The notes below the pieces were generated by a model that saw only the letters and a program-made list of their open reading frames with translations, was not told where the DNA came from and did no database searches. A DNA stretch of 13,475 nt. It comes from Rickettsiales bacterium. Its GTDB lineage: Bacteria > Pseudomonadota > Alphaproteobacteria > Rickettsiales > UBA998. Position 1 is the stretch's first letter. Each line of letters begins with the position of its first letter. The stretch is taken from assembly GCA_019749855.1 (NCBI GenBank), contig JAIEPI010000011.1, positions 1 to 13,475 of the forward strand. Direction: 5' to 3'. Positions 1-7,992 of the stretch are shown here, in pieces. Both the position numbers and the translations under genes were made by a program.

Positions 1-1
1 G

Positions 2-709
2 CGCTTTAATGATATTGAGGCACTCAAAGCACTGATTACCGAGAAAACCTGCGCGATTATGCTGGAGCCTGTGCAGGGAGAGGGCGGCGTCATGCCGGCA
101 AAAGCGGGCTTCCTGCAAGAAATCCGTGCCCTGTGTGATGCACATGGCTTGCTGTTGATCATTGATGAAGTACAATCCGGTATGGGGCGCACCGGTGTGC
201 TGTTTGCCCACGAAGGCGACGGCGTTGTGCCGGATGTGATGACAACGGCGAAAGCACTTGGTGGCGGTTTGCCGATTGGCGCAATGCTGGTCGGAGAAAA
301 AGTCGAGGAAACACTGATTTTCGGCTCACACGGCTCGACCTTTGGTGGCAATCCGGTGATGTGTGCGGTGGCACTGGCGGCCCTCACTAAAATCAACACA
401 CCCTCGATGATGCAGCGAGTGATGGAGCGCTCGCAGCAGCTGGTGCAGGGATTAAACGCCATCAATGAACGCTTGGGCATGTTCCATGAGGTGCGAGGCC
501 GCGGCCTGATGATTGGGGCCGAACTTGCGGAGCCATTCCGTGGTAAAGCCAATGATTATTCTGAGATGGCGCGGCGCTTTGGCGTGCTGGTGCTGGTTGC
601 TGGGCCGGACGTGCTGCGCTTTCTGCCGCCACTCACCATCACCACAGAGGAACTGGTGCAAGGCTTGGCGCGCTTAGAGGCGGCATTATTGCATGCGAAG
701 GCACTGTAA
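2..709 (+). CDS. astC: Succinylornithine/acetylornithine aminotransferase, C-terminal part (5' end outside window)
   Basis: This is a class III PLP-dependent aminotransferase cut by the left edge; the reading frame is open from base 2, so the first ATG at 59 is internal. The cofactor-ring aspartate lies in IIDEVQSG (codon 164-166) and the Schiff-base lysine in TTAKALGGGLPIGA (codon 251-253), followed by the GSHGSTFGGNP segment and the C-terminal RGRGLMIG strand typical of ArgD/AstC/OAT proteins. In the arginine succinyltransferase pathway this enzyme moves the delta-amino group of N2-succinylornithine to 2-oxoglutarate, giving succinylglutamate semialdehyde. AstC and ArgD are close paralogues and many enzymes do both jobs. 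The astC call rests on the nearby astA, astD and astB genes, not on a distinguishing residue. The next gene starts 3 nt after the stop, so the two are very probably co-transcribed. Confidence 0.85.
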   Translation, partial: RFNDIEALKALITEKTCAIMLEPVQGEGGVMPAKAGFLQEIRALCDAHGLLLIIDEVQSGMGRTGVLFAHEGDGVVPDVMTTAKALGGGLPIGAMLVGEKVEETLIFGSHGSTFGGNPVMCAVALAALTKINTPSMMQRVMERSQQLVQGLNAINERLGMFHEVRGRGLMIGAELAEPFRGKANDYSEMARRFGVLVLVAGPDVLRFLPPLTITTEELVQGLARLEAALLHAKAL

Positions 710-712
710 GCC

Positions 713-1942
713 ATGAACTTGCAGCGCTTTCAGCCTTATCTTGATGCGATTGTGGCGCAGGAACAGCACTTGATTCATCTGACGCAGAGCTGGTCGGCGA
801 TTAATTCGGGTAGTTACCATCTGGATGGGCTGGCACGCATGCGGCAGGCACTGGAGGATAACTTCCTCTGGTTGCAGGCGGATTCGGTGGAGCGCCTCGA
901 TTTGCCCCCGATGAAAAATGTCGATGCGAATGGTGTCGTGCAGGAGGTGGCGCTTGGCCAAGCCTTACGCTATCGCAAACGCAGCAACGCGCCGTTGCAG
1001 ATTTTTCTGGGGGGGCACTATGATACGGTGTTTGCCGCCGATCATCCATTTCAAGTGCCGCGCTTCGTCGATGGTCGCACCCTCAATGGCCCGGGGGCGG
1101 CTGATTTAAAAGGCGGACTCGTGGTCATGTTGAAAGCCCTCGAAGCGCTGGAAGCCAGCCCGTGGAAAGAGGCGCTGGGGTGGGAAATTTTACTCAATCC
1201 GGACGAAGAAATCGGCTCAGTCGGGTCAGCTCCTTTATTGCGTGAGGCGGCGTCTCGCAATCATCTGGGGCTGGTCTATGAACCGGCATTGGCGGATGGC
1301 ACGCTGGCGGGTGAGCGCAAAGGCAGTGGTAACTTTCACCTCGTGGTAACAGGTCGTGCCGCGCATGCAGGACGCGAACATGCGGCAGGGCGCAACGCCG
1401 TTGTGCTTGCGGCCGAGTTAACGGTGGCTCTGAGCCGGCTCACCTCAGCCATGGAAGGTATCACTGTTAATCCTGCGCGCATTGAGGGCGGCGCTGCCCT
1501 CAACGTTGTTCCTGATACCGCCATTGTGCGTTTTAATGTGCGTGTGGCAAACCAGCAGGAGCAACAATTTGTTGAGCAGGAATTACACACACTGATGAGC
1601 AAAGCAGGGGCGCGAGAAGGCTACAGCGTTGCGTTGCATGGCGGCTTTGGCCGACCACCCAAATCCATGACACCTGCGTGGCAGCAAATGCAAAAAGCCG
1701 TTGAGGAATGTGGAAAAATGCTCGGTCAATCCGTCCAGTGGCAAGCGACCGGCGGCTGTTGTGATGGCAATAACCTTGCGGCACACGGCTTGCCTAACAT
1801 CGACACTCTGGGTGTGCGAGGCGGCAATATCCACAGCGATCGTGAATTTGTTTTGCTGGATAGTCTGGTGGAGCGGGCGCAACTCTCAGCGCTACTGCTC
1901 ATGCGGATGGCGACTGGTGAGATTCAATGGAATCCGATTTAA
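713..1942 (+). CDS. M20-family metallohydrolase, carboxypeptidase G2-like (candidate succinylglutamate desuccinylase)
   Basis: This 409-residue protein is a complete M20 di-zinc peptidase/deacylase. The likely metal ligands and catalytic residues are H102 and D104 in GGHYDTV, D131 in GPGAADLKGG, the E165-E166 pair in NPDEEIGS, E190 in VYEPAL and H374 in NIHSDREF. This spacing matches carboxypeptidase G2 (H112, D141, E175/E176, E200, H385) with an offset of 10 to 11. A dimerisation (lid) domain occupies roughly residues 205-315, including the GRAAHAGREHAAGRNA stretch. Family knowledge: CPG2-type enzymes release glutamate from N-acyl-glutamates such as folates. The gene starts 3 nt after astC, with GAAGG upstream as a plausible Shine-Dalgarno site. 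Because no AstE is present here, I infer that it may convert N2-succinylglutamate to glutamate and succinate. Acetylornithine deacetylase-like or general acyl-amino-acid hydrolase activity is the alternative. Confidence 0.88.
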   Translation: MNLQRFQPYLDAIVAQEQHLIHLTQSWSAINSGSYHLDGLARMRQALEDNFLWLQADSVERLDLPPMKNVDANGVVQEVALGQALRYRKRSNAPLQIFLGGHYDTVFAADHPFQVPRFVDGRTLNGPGAADLKGGLVVMLKALEALEASPWKEALGWEILLNPDEEIGSVGSAPLLREAASRNHLGLVYEPALADGTLAGERKGSGNFHLVVTGRAAHAGREHAAGRNAVVLAAELTVALSRLTSAMEGITVNPARIEGGAALNVVPDTAIVRFNVRVANQQEQQFVEQELHTLMSKAGAREGYSVALHGGFGRPPKSMTPAWQQMQKAVEECGKMLGQSVQWQATGGCCDGNNLAAHGLPNIDTLGVRGGNIHSDREFVLLDSLVERAQLSALLLMRMATGEIQWNPI

Positions 1943-1946
1943 TTGC

Positions 1947-3023
1947 CTAAGGCTTCGGACTTGATGGAGCTGTCTTCTGTACATTTTTTTGCGGAGGATT
2001 GATTGACGGCGCAACTATCGCGTCAACCGGTGAAGCGGGTGAGACACTTGGCGTGGCTTGGGGCACTGGCACCGTTGTAGCGGGTGCATTGCGCGTTGGT
2101 TGCGGGATGGGTTTAGCCAATCCATTCACATCCATGCCAGGCACCGTCAGTAATGAGCGCGGCGCAGGGAGCATGTCAAAAGGCATTGGCAAATGGGTGC
2201 CACGTAACAGGATAATCGCGATGCGGCGATTGCGCGGTGAGGTGGGCTCCAGCGGCGTCAATAATTCCTGATCGGCGCGGCCCACCACTTTGCCTGTGCG
2301 TTCTTTGTTCATCCCTTGCGCAAGCAAGTAACGACGTGAGGCATTGGCGCGATCTGCAGAGAGCTCCCAGTTTGTGTAGCCATTCCCACGAGAATAGGGC
2401 GTGGCATCTGTGTGTCCGGTGATGGAAATGTAATTCGGCATTTGCTCTATGACCTTCAGCAACGAACGCAGAATTCTTTTGCCGTACTCATTCAGCACCG
2501 CTGTACCTGGCTCAAACATCTCTTTGCGATCCGCATCGACGATCTGAATTTTAAGCCCTTCCGGTGTTTGCTCCACAATGATCTGGTCACGTAGCTCACG
2601 CAAATTGGGATCGGACTCAAACGCCTGCTTGATCGCCTCCTCAGCCTTTTCAAACAGATTGGCTTCTTTATCTGCTTCGATCAGTGCCTCTTTGTGATTA
2701 TTGGGAACAGGGCCTTGCTGTGGGCGGCCCTCAGTGATGCCAGGTGGGGTCATGTTATCTTTGTCACGCCCATCTTCAGTGGGTTTCAGGCCGCCGCGAA
2801 AGCCTATGCCCATGGCGTCTTTCAAGCCATAGGTAGGTGTAAAATATTCAGCAATGCCCTCTTTGGTTGATTCTGATGTCGATGAAAGCAGCCACAACAG
2901 CAGAAAGAAAGCCATCATCGCGGTGACGAAATCTGCATAGGCGACCTTCCAGGCGCCGCCATGATGACCATCGCCACCTTTTTTGATCTTTTTGATGATG
3001 ATGGTTTGGTTAATCTCAGCCAT
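1947..3023 (-). CDS. motB: Flagellar motor stator protein MotB
   Basis: MotB is the peptidoglycan-anchored half of the proton-driven flagellar stator. A charged cytoplasmic N-terminus (residues 1-25) leads into one transmembrane helix (about 28-47). The helix holds the proton-carrying aspartate D31 in VAYADFVTAMMAFF, the equivalent of E. coli D32. A periplasmic plug/linker follows. An OmpA-like peptidoglycan-binding domain spans about 155-275, with the ITGHTDATPYSRG...NWELSADRA signature. The last 80 or so residues (276-358) form a Pro/Ala/Thr-rich tail beyond the OmpA fold, longer than needed for the domain. The start is 8 nt after the motA stop, so motA-motB form one unit. The stop lies 4 nt from that of the convergent M20 hydrolase. 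No other flagellar genes are in the window. The identification is secure. Confidence 0.96.
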   Translation of the reverse strand: MAEINQTIIIKKIKKGGDGHHGGAWKVAYADFVTAMMAFFLLLWLLSSTSESTKEGIAEYFTPTYGLKDAMGIGFRGGLKPTEDGRDKDNMTPPGITEGRPQQGPVPNNHKEALIEADKEANLFEKAEEAIKQAFESDPNLRELRDQIIVEQTPEGLKIQIVDADRKEMFEPGTAVLNEYGKRILRSLLKVIEQMPNYISITGHTDATPYSRGNGYTNWELSADRANASRRYLLAQGMNKERTGKVVGRADQELLTPLEPTSPRNRRIAIILLRGTHLPMPFDMLPAPRSLLTVPGMDVNGLAKPIPQPTRNAPATTVPVPQATPSVSPASPVDAIVAPSINPPQKNVQKTAPSSPKP

Positions 3024-3031
3024 AATTTTGC

Positions 3032-3883
3032 CTAGATCGAGCCGCAGGCGTTTTCAACCTCAAGGAACTCTGGCTTATCATGCAGATCCACCGAGGTACG
3101 GGCAAACTCAACCGAGACAGCTGGAGCACTTCCTTTCAAATGTGCGAGTAAGGCCACTTTGATGGTATCCATATAGCGCACCTCGGCTTCCATATGTTCA
3201 CCAATATGTCGCCCCATCGGCGCAAAAAATGCATAGGACATTAACACGCCGAGAAATGTTCCAACGAGTGCCGCGCCAATAAGCTTGCCAAGAACTTCTG
3301 GTGGTTCCGTAATGGAGCCCATAGTCACAATTACCCCTAAAACAGCGGCAACAATACCCAATGCAGGCATGGCATCGGCGAAATTGATAATCGAGTGCGA
3401 AATATGATGCGCCTCTTTGTGATGAACTTCTAATTCACGCTCCATCAATTCTTCAATCGTGTAGTAATCCTCCACGCCCATGGTCATGATCCGCAGATGA
3501 TCGCAGAAGAAATGCACCGCGTGATGACTTTTCATGAATTTGGGATATTTTGAGAACAGGGAGCTACCTGATGGATTTTCAATGTGAGATTCAATCTCCA
3601 GCATGCCTTTCGAGCGCATTAGCTTGAAGGTCTCATACATGAGCGTCAGCAGCTCAATGTAATCTTTCTTATGATACGGCGCTCCTTTGAATAGGCGCTT
3701 CATGCTTTTGAGCACGGCTTTAATCACGTGTCCCGGGCTACCAATGATAAATGATCCAACCGCCGCCCCGCCAATAATCATGAATTCGGTTGGCTGCCAG
3801 AGGACTTCCATTTTGCCGTGATGGAGGATATAGCCACCCATCACCATGCCGAGTACAAATAAGAAACCAATAATAAACTTCAT
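3032..3883 (-). CDS. motA: Flagellar motor stator protein MotA
   Basis: MotA forms the proton channel with MotB and presses on the rotor protein FliG. The 283-residue length is close to the family norm. Hydrophobic segments at about 1-20, 33-50, 170-190 and 200-222 give the expected four membrane helices, with a large cytoplasmic loop between the second and third. The residues shown in E. coli to matter for torque and channel function are conserved at the same numbers: R90 and E98 in the loop (LMRSKGMLEIESHIENP), P173 in DAMPALGIVAAVLG and P222 in FFAPMG. The start is supported by AGGA upstream of the ATG. The 173-nt gap to astB has no convincing terminator, so read-through from the ast genes is possible. 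A flagellar sigma-28 promoter was looked for and not convincingly found. Confidence 0.97.
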   Translation of the reverse strand: MKFIIGFLFVLGMVMGGYILHHGKMEVLWQPTEFMIIGGAAVGSFIIGSPGHVIKAVLKSMKRLFKGAPYHKKDYIELLTLMYETFKLMRSKGMLEIESHIENPSGSSLFSKYPKFMKSHHAVHFFCDHLRIMTMGVEDYYTIEELMERELEVHHKEAHHISHSIINFADAMPALGIVAAVLGVIVTMGSITEPPEVLGKLIGAALVGTFLGVLMSYAFFAPMGRHIGEHMEAEVRYMDTIKVALLAHLKGSAPAVSVEFARTSVDLHDKPEFLEVENACGSI

Positions 3884-4056
3884 GAGCCGTGTCCTGGTGC
3901 TAGTGCATCAAATTTAGGCGCATATTTTGCACCGTACTTTCTTCATACCTGCGAAGCATAAACAAAAACTTAACACGCCCGTTAAAAATGAGATGACGCT
4001 TCACTTTTTTTGTTTGGTGGAGACAGGAACCTTCTCTAGCTAATGTAAGAATTTGA

Positions 4057-5406
4057 CTAAAATCCATGGCCATAAGACAGGGGCAGTGGGAAAATCTCAC
4101 GCAGCGCTTCACAGGCATTCAGCACTTCCTCTGCAAATACCGCGTCGCGCAGGTCGTCAGCATGGAGCTCATCACGGTAATGATGGTTTATCCAACGCTC
4201 CAACGCGGCATGGAGGGCGGGCGTATAAATGAACGCAGGATGTACGCGCGCCCATTCGTCGTGGTGAAGCGGGATACGTAGGCGCAGACAGGCGGGGCCA
4301 CCGCCATTACGCATGCTTTCGCGTACATCGAGATAATGGACCGCCTGTACAGGGATGTGGGTTGTTGCCATGAAGTGCTGAAAAAGACGATGTGCCTGAG
4401 GGGATGCCTCACATTCTGCAGGGGCAATGATGACCATGCTGCCATTAGCAGCGGTGACGATCTGACTATTGAAGAAATAGCTAAGCACAGCCTCCTGTAG
4501 CGGGAGTTCATCCTCGGTAATGCGGATGGCGATGAGCTCAGCTGGTGCTAATTTGGCACGTAACTCAGCGATAAAACGCTCTTCGTCACAAAAAGCCTGC
4601 GCATGGTAAATCAGCAACGAACCATGGCTCATGGCAATGACATCATTATGGAAAACTCCGGCATCAATCGCTGAGGGTTGTTGCTGCACAAAAACACAGC
4701 GCGACAATGGAAGATGATGCAGGCGCGCTAGGGCCTCCACACTTTCGCGCGTTTGCCGCGCCGGAAAATGGATGGGTTGCGGTGATTCACGCTCACTGGC
4801 AATTTTTCCATAGACAAACACCTGCACACCTGAAGCGTTGGACTCACCGCAAAAACGCATGTGATTCGCTGCCCCCTCGTCGGCATAAGTCGGTGTGGAG
4901 GGGAGTGGCGCATGGAGGATCGCTGCTTCACAAAGCAGGGTGTTGAGCAGGGGGGCGGAGAAATCCTGCTCTTGTACGCGGTGCGGCGTCGTGCACAGAT
5001 TGGCTGTTGTCACGTGTAGTCGGCCATCGGCGCTATCGCAGGAGGGCGAGATGGTCGCCATGTTAGCGGCCCACATGCTGGAGGCAGAATAGGCCTGATA
5101 GAGCAATGCGGGTGATGCTTTCCATGCCGCTTCAAGCACATGGGTGAGTGTTCCGCTAAAGCCGAGGCGATGCAGCCAGCGTACATTAGGCCTTGGTTGC
5201 GGAGGCGCTACCAGCTGCGGCACACCCAATGAGGCCACAAACTGCATTTTGGCGAGACCTTGTAAAGCGGCTTTTTTAGGCGCTGACACACTTAGCGCAT
5301 TACTTTGTGAGGCCACGTTGCCATGACTGAGTCCGGCATAATGATGCGTTGGGCCAACAAGGCCATCGCATTGAACCTCAGTCCAGCGGCCAGTGTTGAC
5401 TCTCAT
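4057..5406 (-). CDS. astB: N2-succinylarginine dihydrolase AstB
   Basis: AstB is the second enzyme of the arginine succinyltransferase pathway, a guanidino-group-modifying amidinotransferase-fold hydrolase. It turns N2-succinylarginine into N2-succinylornithine, CO2 and two ammonia. The 449-residue protein starts with the family's characteristic N-terminus (CDGLVGPTHHYAGLSHGN). It carries the full catalytic set: E177 in DEGAANHMRF, H253 in VFHNDVIAMSHG and the nucleophile C373 in NGGGPACLRLR, equivalent to E. coli E174, H248 and C365. Its ATG overlaps the astD stop (ATGA), there is no strong ribosome site of its own, and translation is probably coupled to astD. It is the last ast gene of this unit, and motA follows 173 nt downstream. 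Ammonia release fits a role in nitrogen or carbon scavenging from arginine. Confidence 0.96.
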   Translation of the reverse strand: MRVNTGRWTEVQCDGLVGPTHHYAGLSHGNVASQSNALSVSAPKKAALQGLAKMQFVASLGVPQLVAPPQPRPNVRWLHRLGFSGTLTHVLEAAWKASPALLYQAYSASSMWAANMATISPSCDSADGRLHVTTANLCTTPHRVQEQDFSAPLLNTLLCEAAILHAPLPSTPTYADEGAANHMRFCGESNASGVQVFVYGKIASERESPQPIHFPARQTRESVEALARLHHLPLSRCVFVQQQPSAIDAGVFHNDVIAMSHGSLLIYHAQAFCDEERFIAELRAKLAPAELIAIRITEDELPLQEAVLSYFFNSQIVTAANGSMVIIAPAECEASPQAHRLFQHFMATTHIPVQAVHYLDVRESMRNGGGPACLRLRIPLHHDEWARVHPAFIYTPALHAALERWINHHYRDELHADDLRDAVFAEEVLNACEALREIFPLPLSYGHGF

Positions 5407-6878
5407 GAGAGCCGCTCATTCAGCCCCATGATTGGCTCTGCCGCATGGATATGAGCGCTTGCCAGCGTTGCCATCGGGTAAGCACAATAATCCGCCGCAT
5501 AATAGGCGCTGGGACGCAAATTGCCGCTCTTTCCCGGGCCACCAAACGGCGCCGCGCTGCTGGCGCCCGTCAGAGGGCGATTCCAGTTCACAATACCCGC
5601 ACGAATGGAGCTGCGGAATTTCTCCCATAGCTGAGCATCATCGCTGATAAGCCCCGCGGATAAACCATAAGCGGTTGCATTGGCTTGCTGTAATGCTTCG
5701 GCAAAATTCTCTACCCGCTGTATCTGAAGCAATGGGCCAAACACTTCATGATCGCTTACATTCCTAAGCGAGGTAATGTCAATCACGCTAGGCGAAATAA
5801 ACGTCTCCGGCTTACCAGGAAGAGGGGCGGCTTCAAGCAGAAGCACGGCCCCCATTGCACTCAGATCTGATTGAGCCGTCAGCACCGCCCGCGCTTGCGC
5901 CGCATTGACTAAAGGCCCCATGAATGGCTCCGGCGCAACATTCCACGCATCAATACGCAGTCGTTTCACCAGCGTGATGATTTCATGAATCAGCGCATCG
6001 CCAGTGTCGCCCAGCGGTAGAATCAATCGACGTGCACAGGTGCAACGCTGACCGCTGGTAAGAAAAGCGGAGAGGACAACTAAACGGGCGGCAGCATGTG
6101 CATCGGCAACATCCCATACGATCAATGCATTATTGCCGCCCATTTCCAGTGCTAACTGAACCTCGGGCCTGCCAGCCAGCGCACGATGAATGGCCTGACC
6201 GGTGGCATAGCTTCCAGTGAACAATACGCCGGCCAGTTGTGGATGCTCCACCAGCGCCACGCCAGTCTCGCGTGCTCCTTGGACCAGATTCATCACACCA
6301 TCGGGTAAGCCCGCATCCTGCCAGCATTGTGTGTAAAATTCGCCGACCGCGGGCGTTTGTTCGCTCGGCTTAAACACCACCGTATTGCCTGCCAGCAGCG
6401 CCGGAATAATGTGACCATTTGGCAAATGGGCGGGAAAATTATAGGGGCCAAACACCGCCATCACGCCTAACGGACGGTGCTGTATTTGCTGGAAAATTCC
6501 ATCGGTTTCCCTCGATGTTTCTCCGGTGCGCGCATGGTAGGCCTGCATGGAAATATCAACTTTGGACTGTACCGCGGATACTTCAGTTTTTGCATCCCAG
6601 AGAGGCTTACCCATCTCGCGGGAGATAAGATTGGCCAACGCGTCTTTGCGTTGTGCTATCACCGTTTGAAAGGTTTTTATGAATTGCAAACGCTCCTCAA
6701 GTGAACGCGCAGACCATCCAATAAACGCCTGCGCCGCCGCTGCCACCGCGTGATGAACATCCGTCGCATGGGCGCTACCCCCCTGCCACACATCAGCGCC
6801 TGTTGCCGGATCAAGTGACGAAAATTCTGTGCCCTGTCCTTGAGTCCATTGACCATTGATGAACAGTTTGCCGTCCAT
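5403..6878 (-). CDS. astD: N-succinylglutamate 5-semialdehyde dehydrogenase AstD
   Basis: AstD is an NAD-dependent aldehyde dehydrogenase that oxidises succinylglutamate semialdehyde to N2-succinylglutamate. The Rossmann cofactor region is followed by the general base glutamate in LALEMGGNN (about residue 245) and the catalytic cysteine in SGQRCTCARR (about 279). The N-terminal LFINGQW and the FGPYNFPAHLPNG segment are typical of AstD. I place the start at the ATG at 6878, not at the longer in-frame ATG at 6893. The 6878 start has an AAAGG ribosome site about 6 nt upstream, lies 1 nt after the astA stop, and gives MDGKLFINGQW, the usual AstD N-terminus. The longer start has no visible ribosome site. 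The stop overlaps the astB start by 4 nt. Product length is 491 residues, as expected for the family. Confidence 0.95.
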   Translation of the reverse strand: MDGKLFINGQWTQGQGTEFSSLDPATGADVWQGGSAHATDVHHAVAAAAQAFIGWSARSLEERLQFIKTFQTVIAQRKDALANLISREMGKPLWDAKTEVSAVQSKVDISMQAYHARTGETSRETDGIFQQIQHRPLGVMAVFGPYNFPAHLPNGHIIPALLAGNTVVFKPSEQTPAVGEFYTQCWQDAGLPDGVMNLVQGARETGVALVEHPQLAGVLFTGSYATGQAIHRALAGRPEVQLALEMGGNNALIVWDVADAHAAARLVVLSAFLTSGQRCTCARRLILPLGDTGDALIHEIITLVKRLRIDAWNVAPEPFMGPLVNAAQARAVLTAQSDLSAMGAVLLLEAAPLPGKPETFISPSVIDITSLRNVSDHEVFGPLLQIQRVENFAEALQQANATAYGLSAGLISDDAQLWEKFRSSIRAGIVNWNRPLTGASSAAPFGGPGKSGNLRPSAYYAADYCAYPMATLASAHIHAAEPIMGLNERLS

Positions 6879-6879
6879 A

Positions 6880-7902
6880 TCAGGCCTTTGCATAGCGCAA
6901 GAGTTGACCTGGCTGTATCGCCAGCAGTTCAGCAGAGTCCGCCGTGATAATTACCTCTGTGCCATCGCCAACGATTTCCATCGGCGCCATGACAGCACGA
7001 AATTGCGCTAGATCCGTCGTACACATCATGTGTTTTTCCATGACGCTTTCATGTTGCCTGACAATATTGCGCACAGTGGCGCGCTGACTTTCTCGCACAG
7101 TGCGAATATCATCGGCGCGTACTTCAAGTGTCGGCCCACCATCAAAGACATCCAGATAGGAATGATAACGAAATCCTTCGCGCTCAAGCATGGCCACGGC
7201 GGCAGCGCTTTCCACGTAAGGCTTGCCAATGGTAGCTTGTGAGGCTTTGGGAAGCAGATTTACATAAATCGGGTTTTTGGGCATTAGGTCCGAGATGAAC
7301 TGATTGCCTTGCGTTGCATTGGTGTAATCAGCCTGATGGAAATCCATCTGAAAGAAATGCCTGGCAATGCTGTCATAAAAAGGCGAATTGCCATCTTCAT
7401 CATGCGTTCCACGAATTTCAGAGATCACGCGCTCATCAAAAAACGAACGGAACTCCGCGATGAAAAGGAAGCGCAGACGTGAGAGAAAACGGCCAATACG
7501 ATCGCGGCGATACGCAGCTGATAGAAACAATGAGCCGATTTCAGAGGCACCATCATAATCATTCACCACATGCAAGACCTGCTGCGGCGAACGGATATTC
7601 ATGCTCTGGCAGAATTGGGTAATGGTCGAGAGCTTATAGGAGTAAAACGGTTGATCCGTTCCCACATGCGACTTAATGCCGCTGGTGCCCACGACATTGT
7701 CATCCTCTGGGTCCACCAGAACAAAAAGGAAGGATTCCTTGCCCTGCATAACGGGATCACCGGCCACTGAGGCCACCGCTTTGGTAATTTTCTGATGCAG
7801 CACTTCAGCATCCGGTGGCAGTGACGTCATGCCAAAGCCCGCCTGACGTGCTAAGCCTAATATGGCCGCATGATCTTCCAGTGTCACATGTCGAATATAC
7901 AT
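6880..7902 (-). CDS. astA: Arginine N-succinyltransferase AstA
   Basis: AstA starts the pathway by transferring succinyl from succinyl-CoA to the alpha-amino group of arginine. At 340 residues it has the normal family length. The N-terminus (IRHVTLEDHAAILGLARQAGFGMTSLP, split here as a description) carries the conserved R...D...L-A...G.G.TSLP pattern. The middle contains the acyl-CoA N-acyltransferase-fold region with EIGSLFLSAAYRRDRIGRFLSR, followed by the AstA-specific C-terminal half with FDGGPTLEVRADDIRTV. The start is the only sensible one, since nothing N-terminal is missing. No ribosome site precedes it, and a promoter -10 box lies 6 nt upstream (see the promoter entry), which points to leaderless expression. 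It is the first gene of astA-astD-astB and the step that commits arginine to this route. Confidence 0.95.
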   Translation of the reverse strand: MYIRHVTLEDHAAILGLARQAGFGMTSLPPDAEVLHQKITKAVASVAGDPVMQGKESFLFVLVDPEDDNVVGTSGIKSHVGTDQPFYSYKLSTITQFCQSMNIRSPQQVLHVVNDYDGASEIGSLFLSAAYRRDRIGRFLSRLRFLFIAEFRSFFDERVISEIRGTHDEDGNSPFYDSIARHFFQMDFHQADYTNATQGNQFISDLMPKNPIYVNLLPKASQATIGKPYVESAAAVAMLEREGFRYHSYLDVFDGGPTLEVRADDIRTVRESQRATVRNIVRQHESVMEKHMMCTTDLAQFRAVMAPMEIVGDGTEVIITADSAELLAIQPGQLLRYAKA

Positions 7903-7937
7903 GCTCTGATTCTATGTCACTGCGCCGCGTGGCTCAA
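7903..7937 (-). promoter_or_regulatory. Candidate astA promoter giving a leaderless mRNA
   Basis: On the minus strand a -35 box TTGAGC (7932-7937) is separated by exactly 17 nt from a -10 box TAGAAT (7909-7914). Only six bases (7903-7908) lie between the -10 box and the astA ATG. With normal spacing, transcription would begin at or within a base or two of the start codon. The lack of any Shine-Dalgarno sequence agrees with this. The promoter sits just downstream of the bactofilin terminator. No activator or ArgR-type site was recognised. Confidence 0.6.
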
Positions 7938-7944
7938 GGAACAT

Positions 7945-7976
7945 AAAAAAAGGAGGGCAAATTGCCCTCCTTTTTT
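7945..7976 (-). terminator. Intrinsic terminator of the bactofilin gene (bidirectional in form)
   Basis: A perfect stem (GGAGGGCAA at 7952-7960 against TTGCCCTCC at 7962-7970) is flanked by an A-run (7945-7951) and a T-run (7971-7976). On the minus strand it lies 16 nt after the bactofilin stop and ends that transcript before the astA promoter. The A/T runs make it symmetrical, but no plus-strand gene needs it. The innermost pairs must open to give a realistic 5-nt loop. Confidence 0.93.
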
Positions 7977-7992
7977 AACATATAAGCATCAA

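Noticed and set aside
3940..3985. Flagellar sigma-28 promoter upstream of motA (TTAAGTTT on the minus strand)
   Set aside because: The -35-like part is fair, but the sequence at the -10 position does not resemble GCCGATAA at the correct spacing.
4018..4060. Terminator after astB (GAGA...TCTC hairpin)
   Set aside because: The stem has a mismatch and a wobble pair and is not followed by a T-run on the minus strand.
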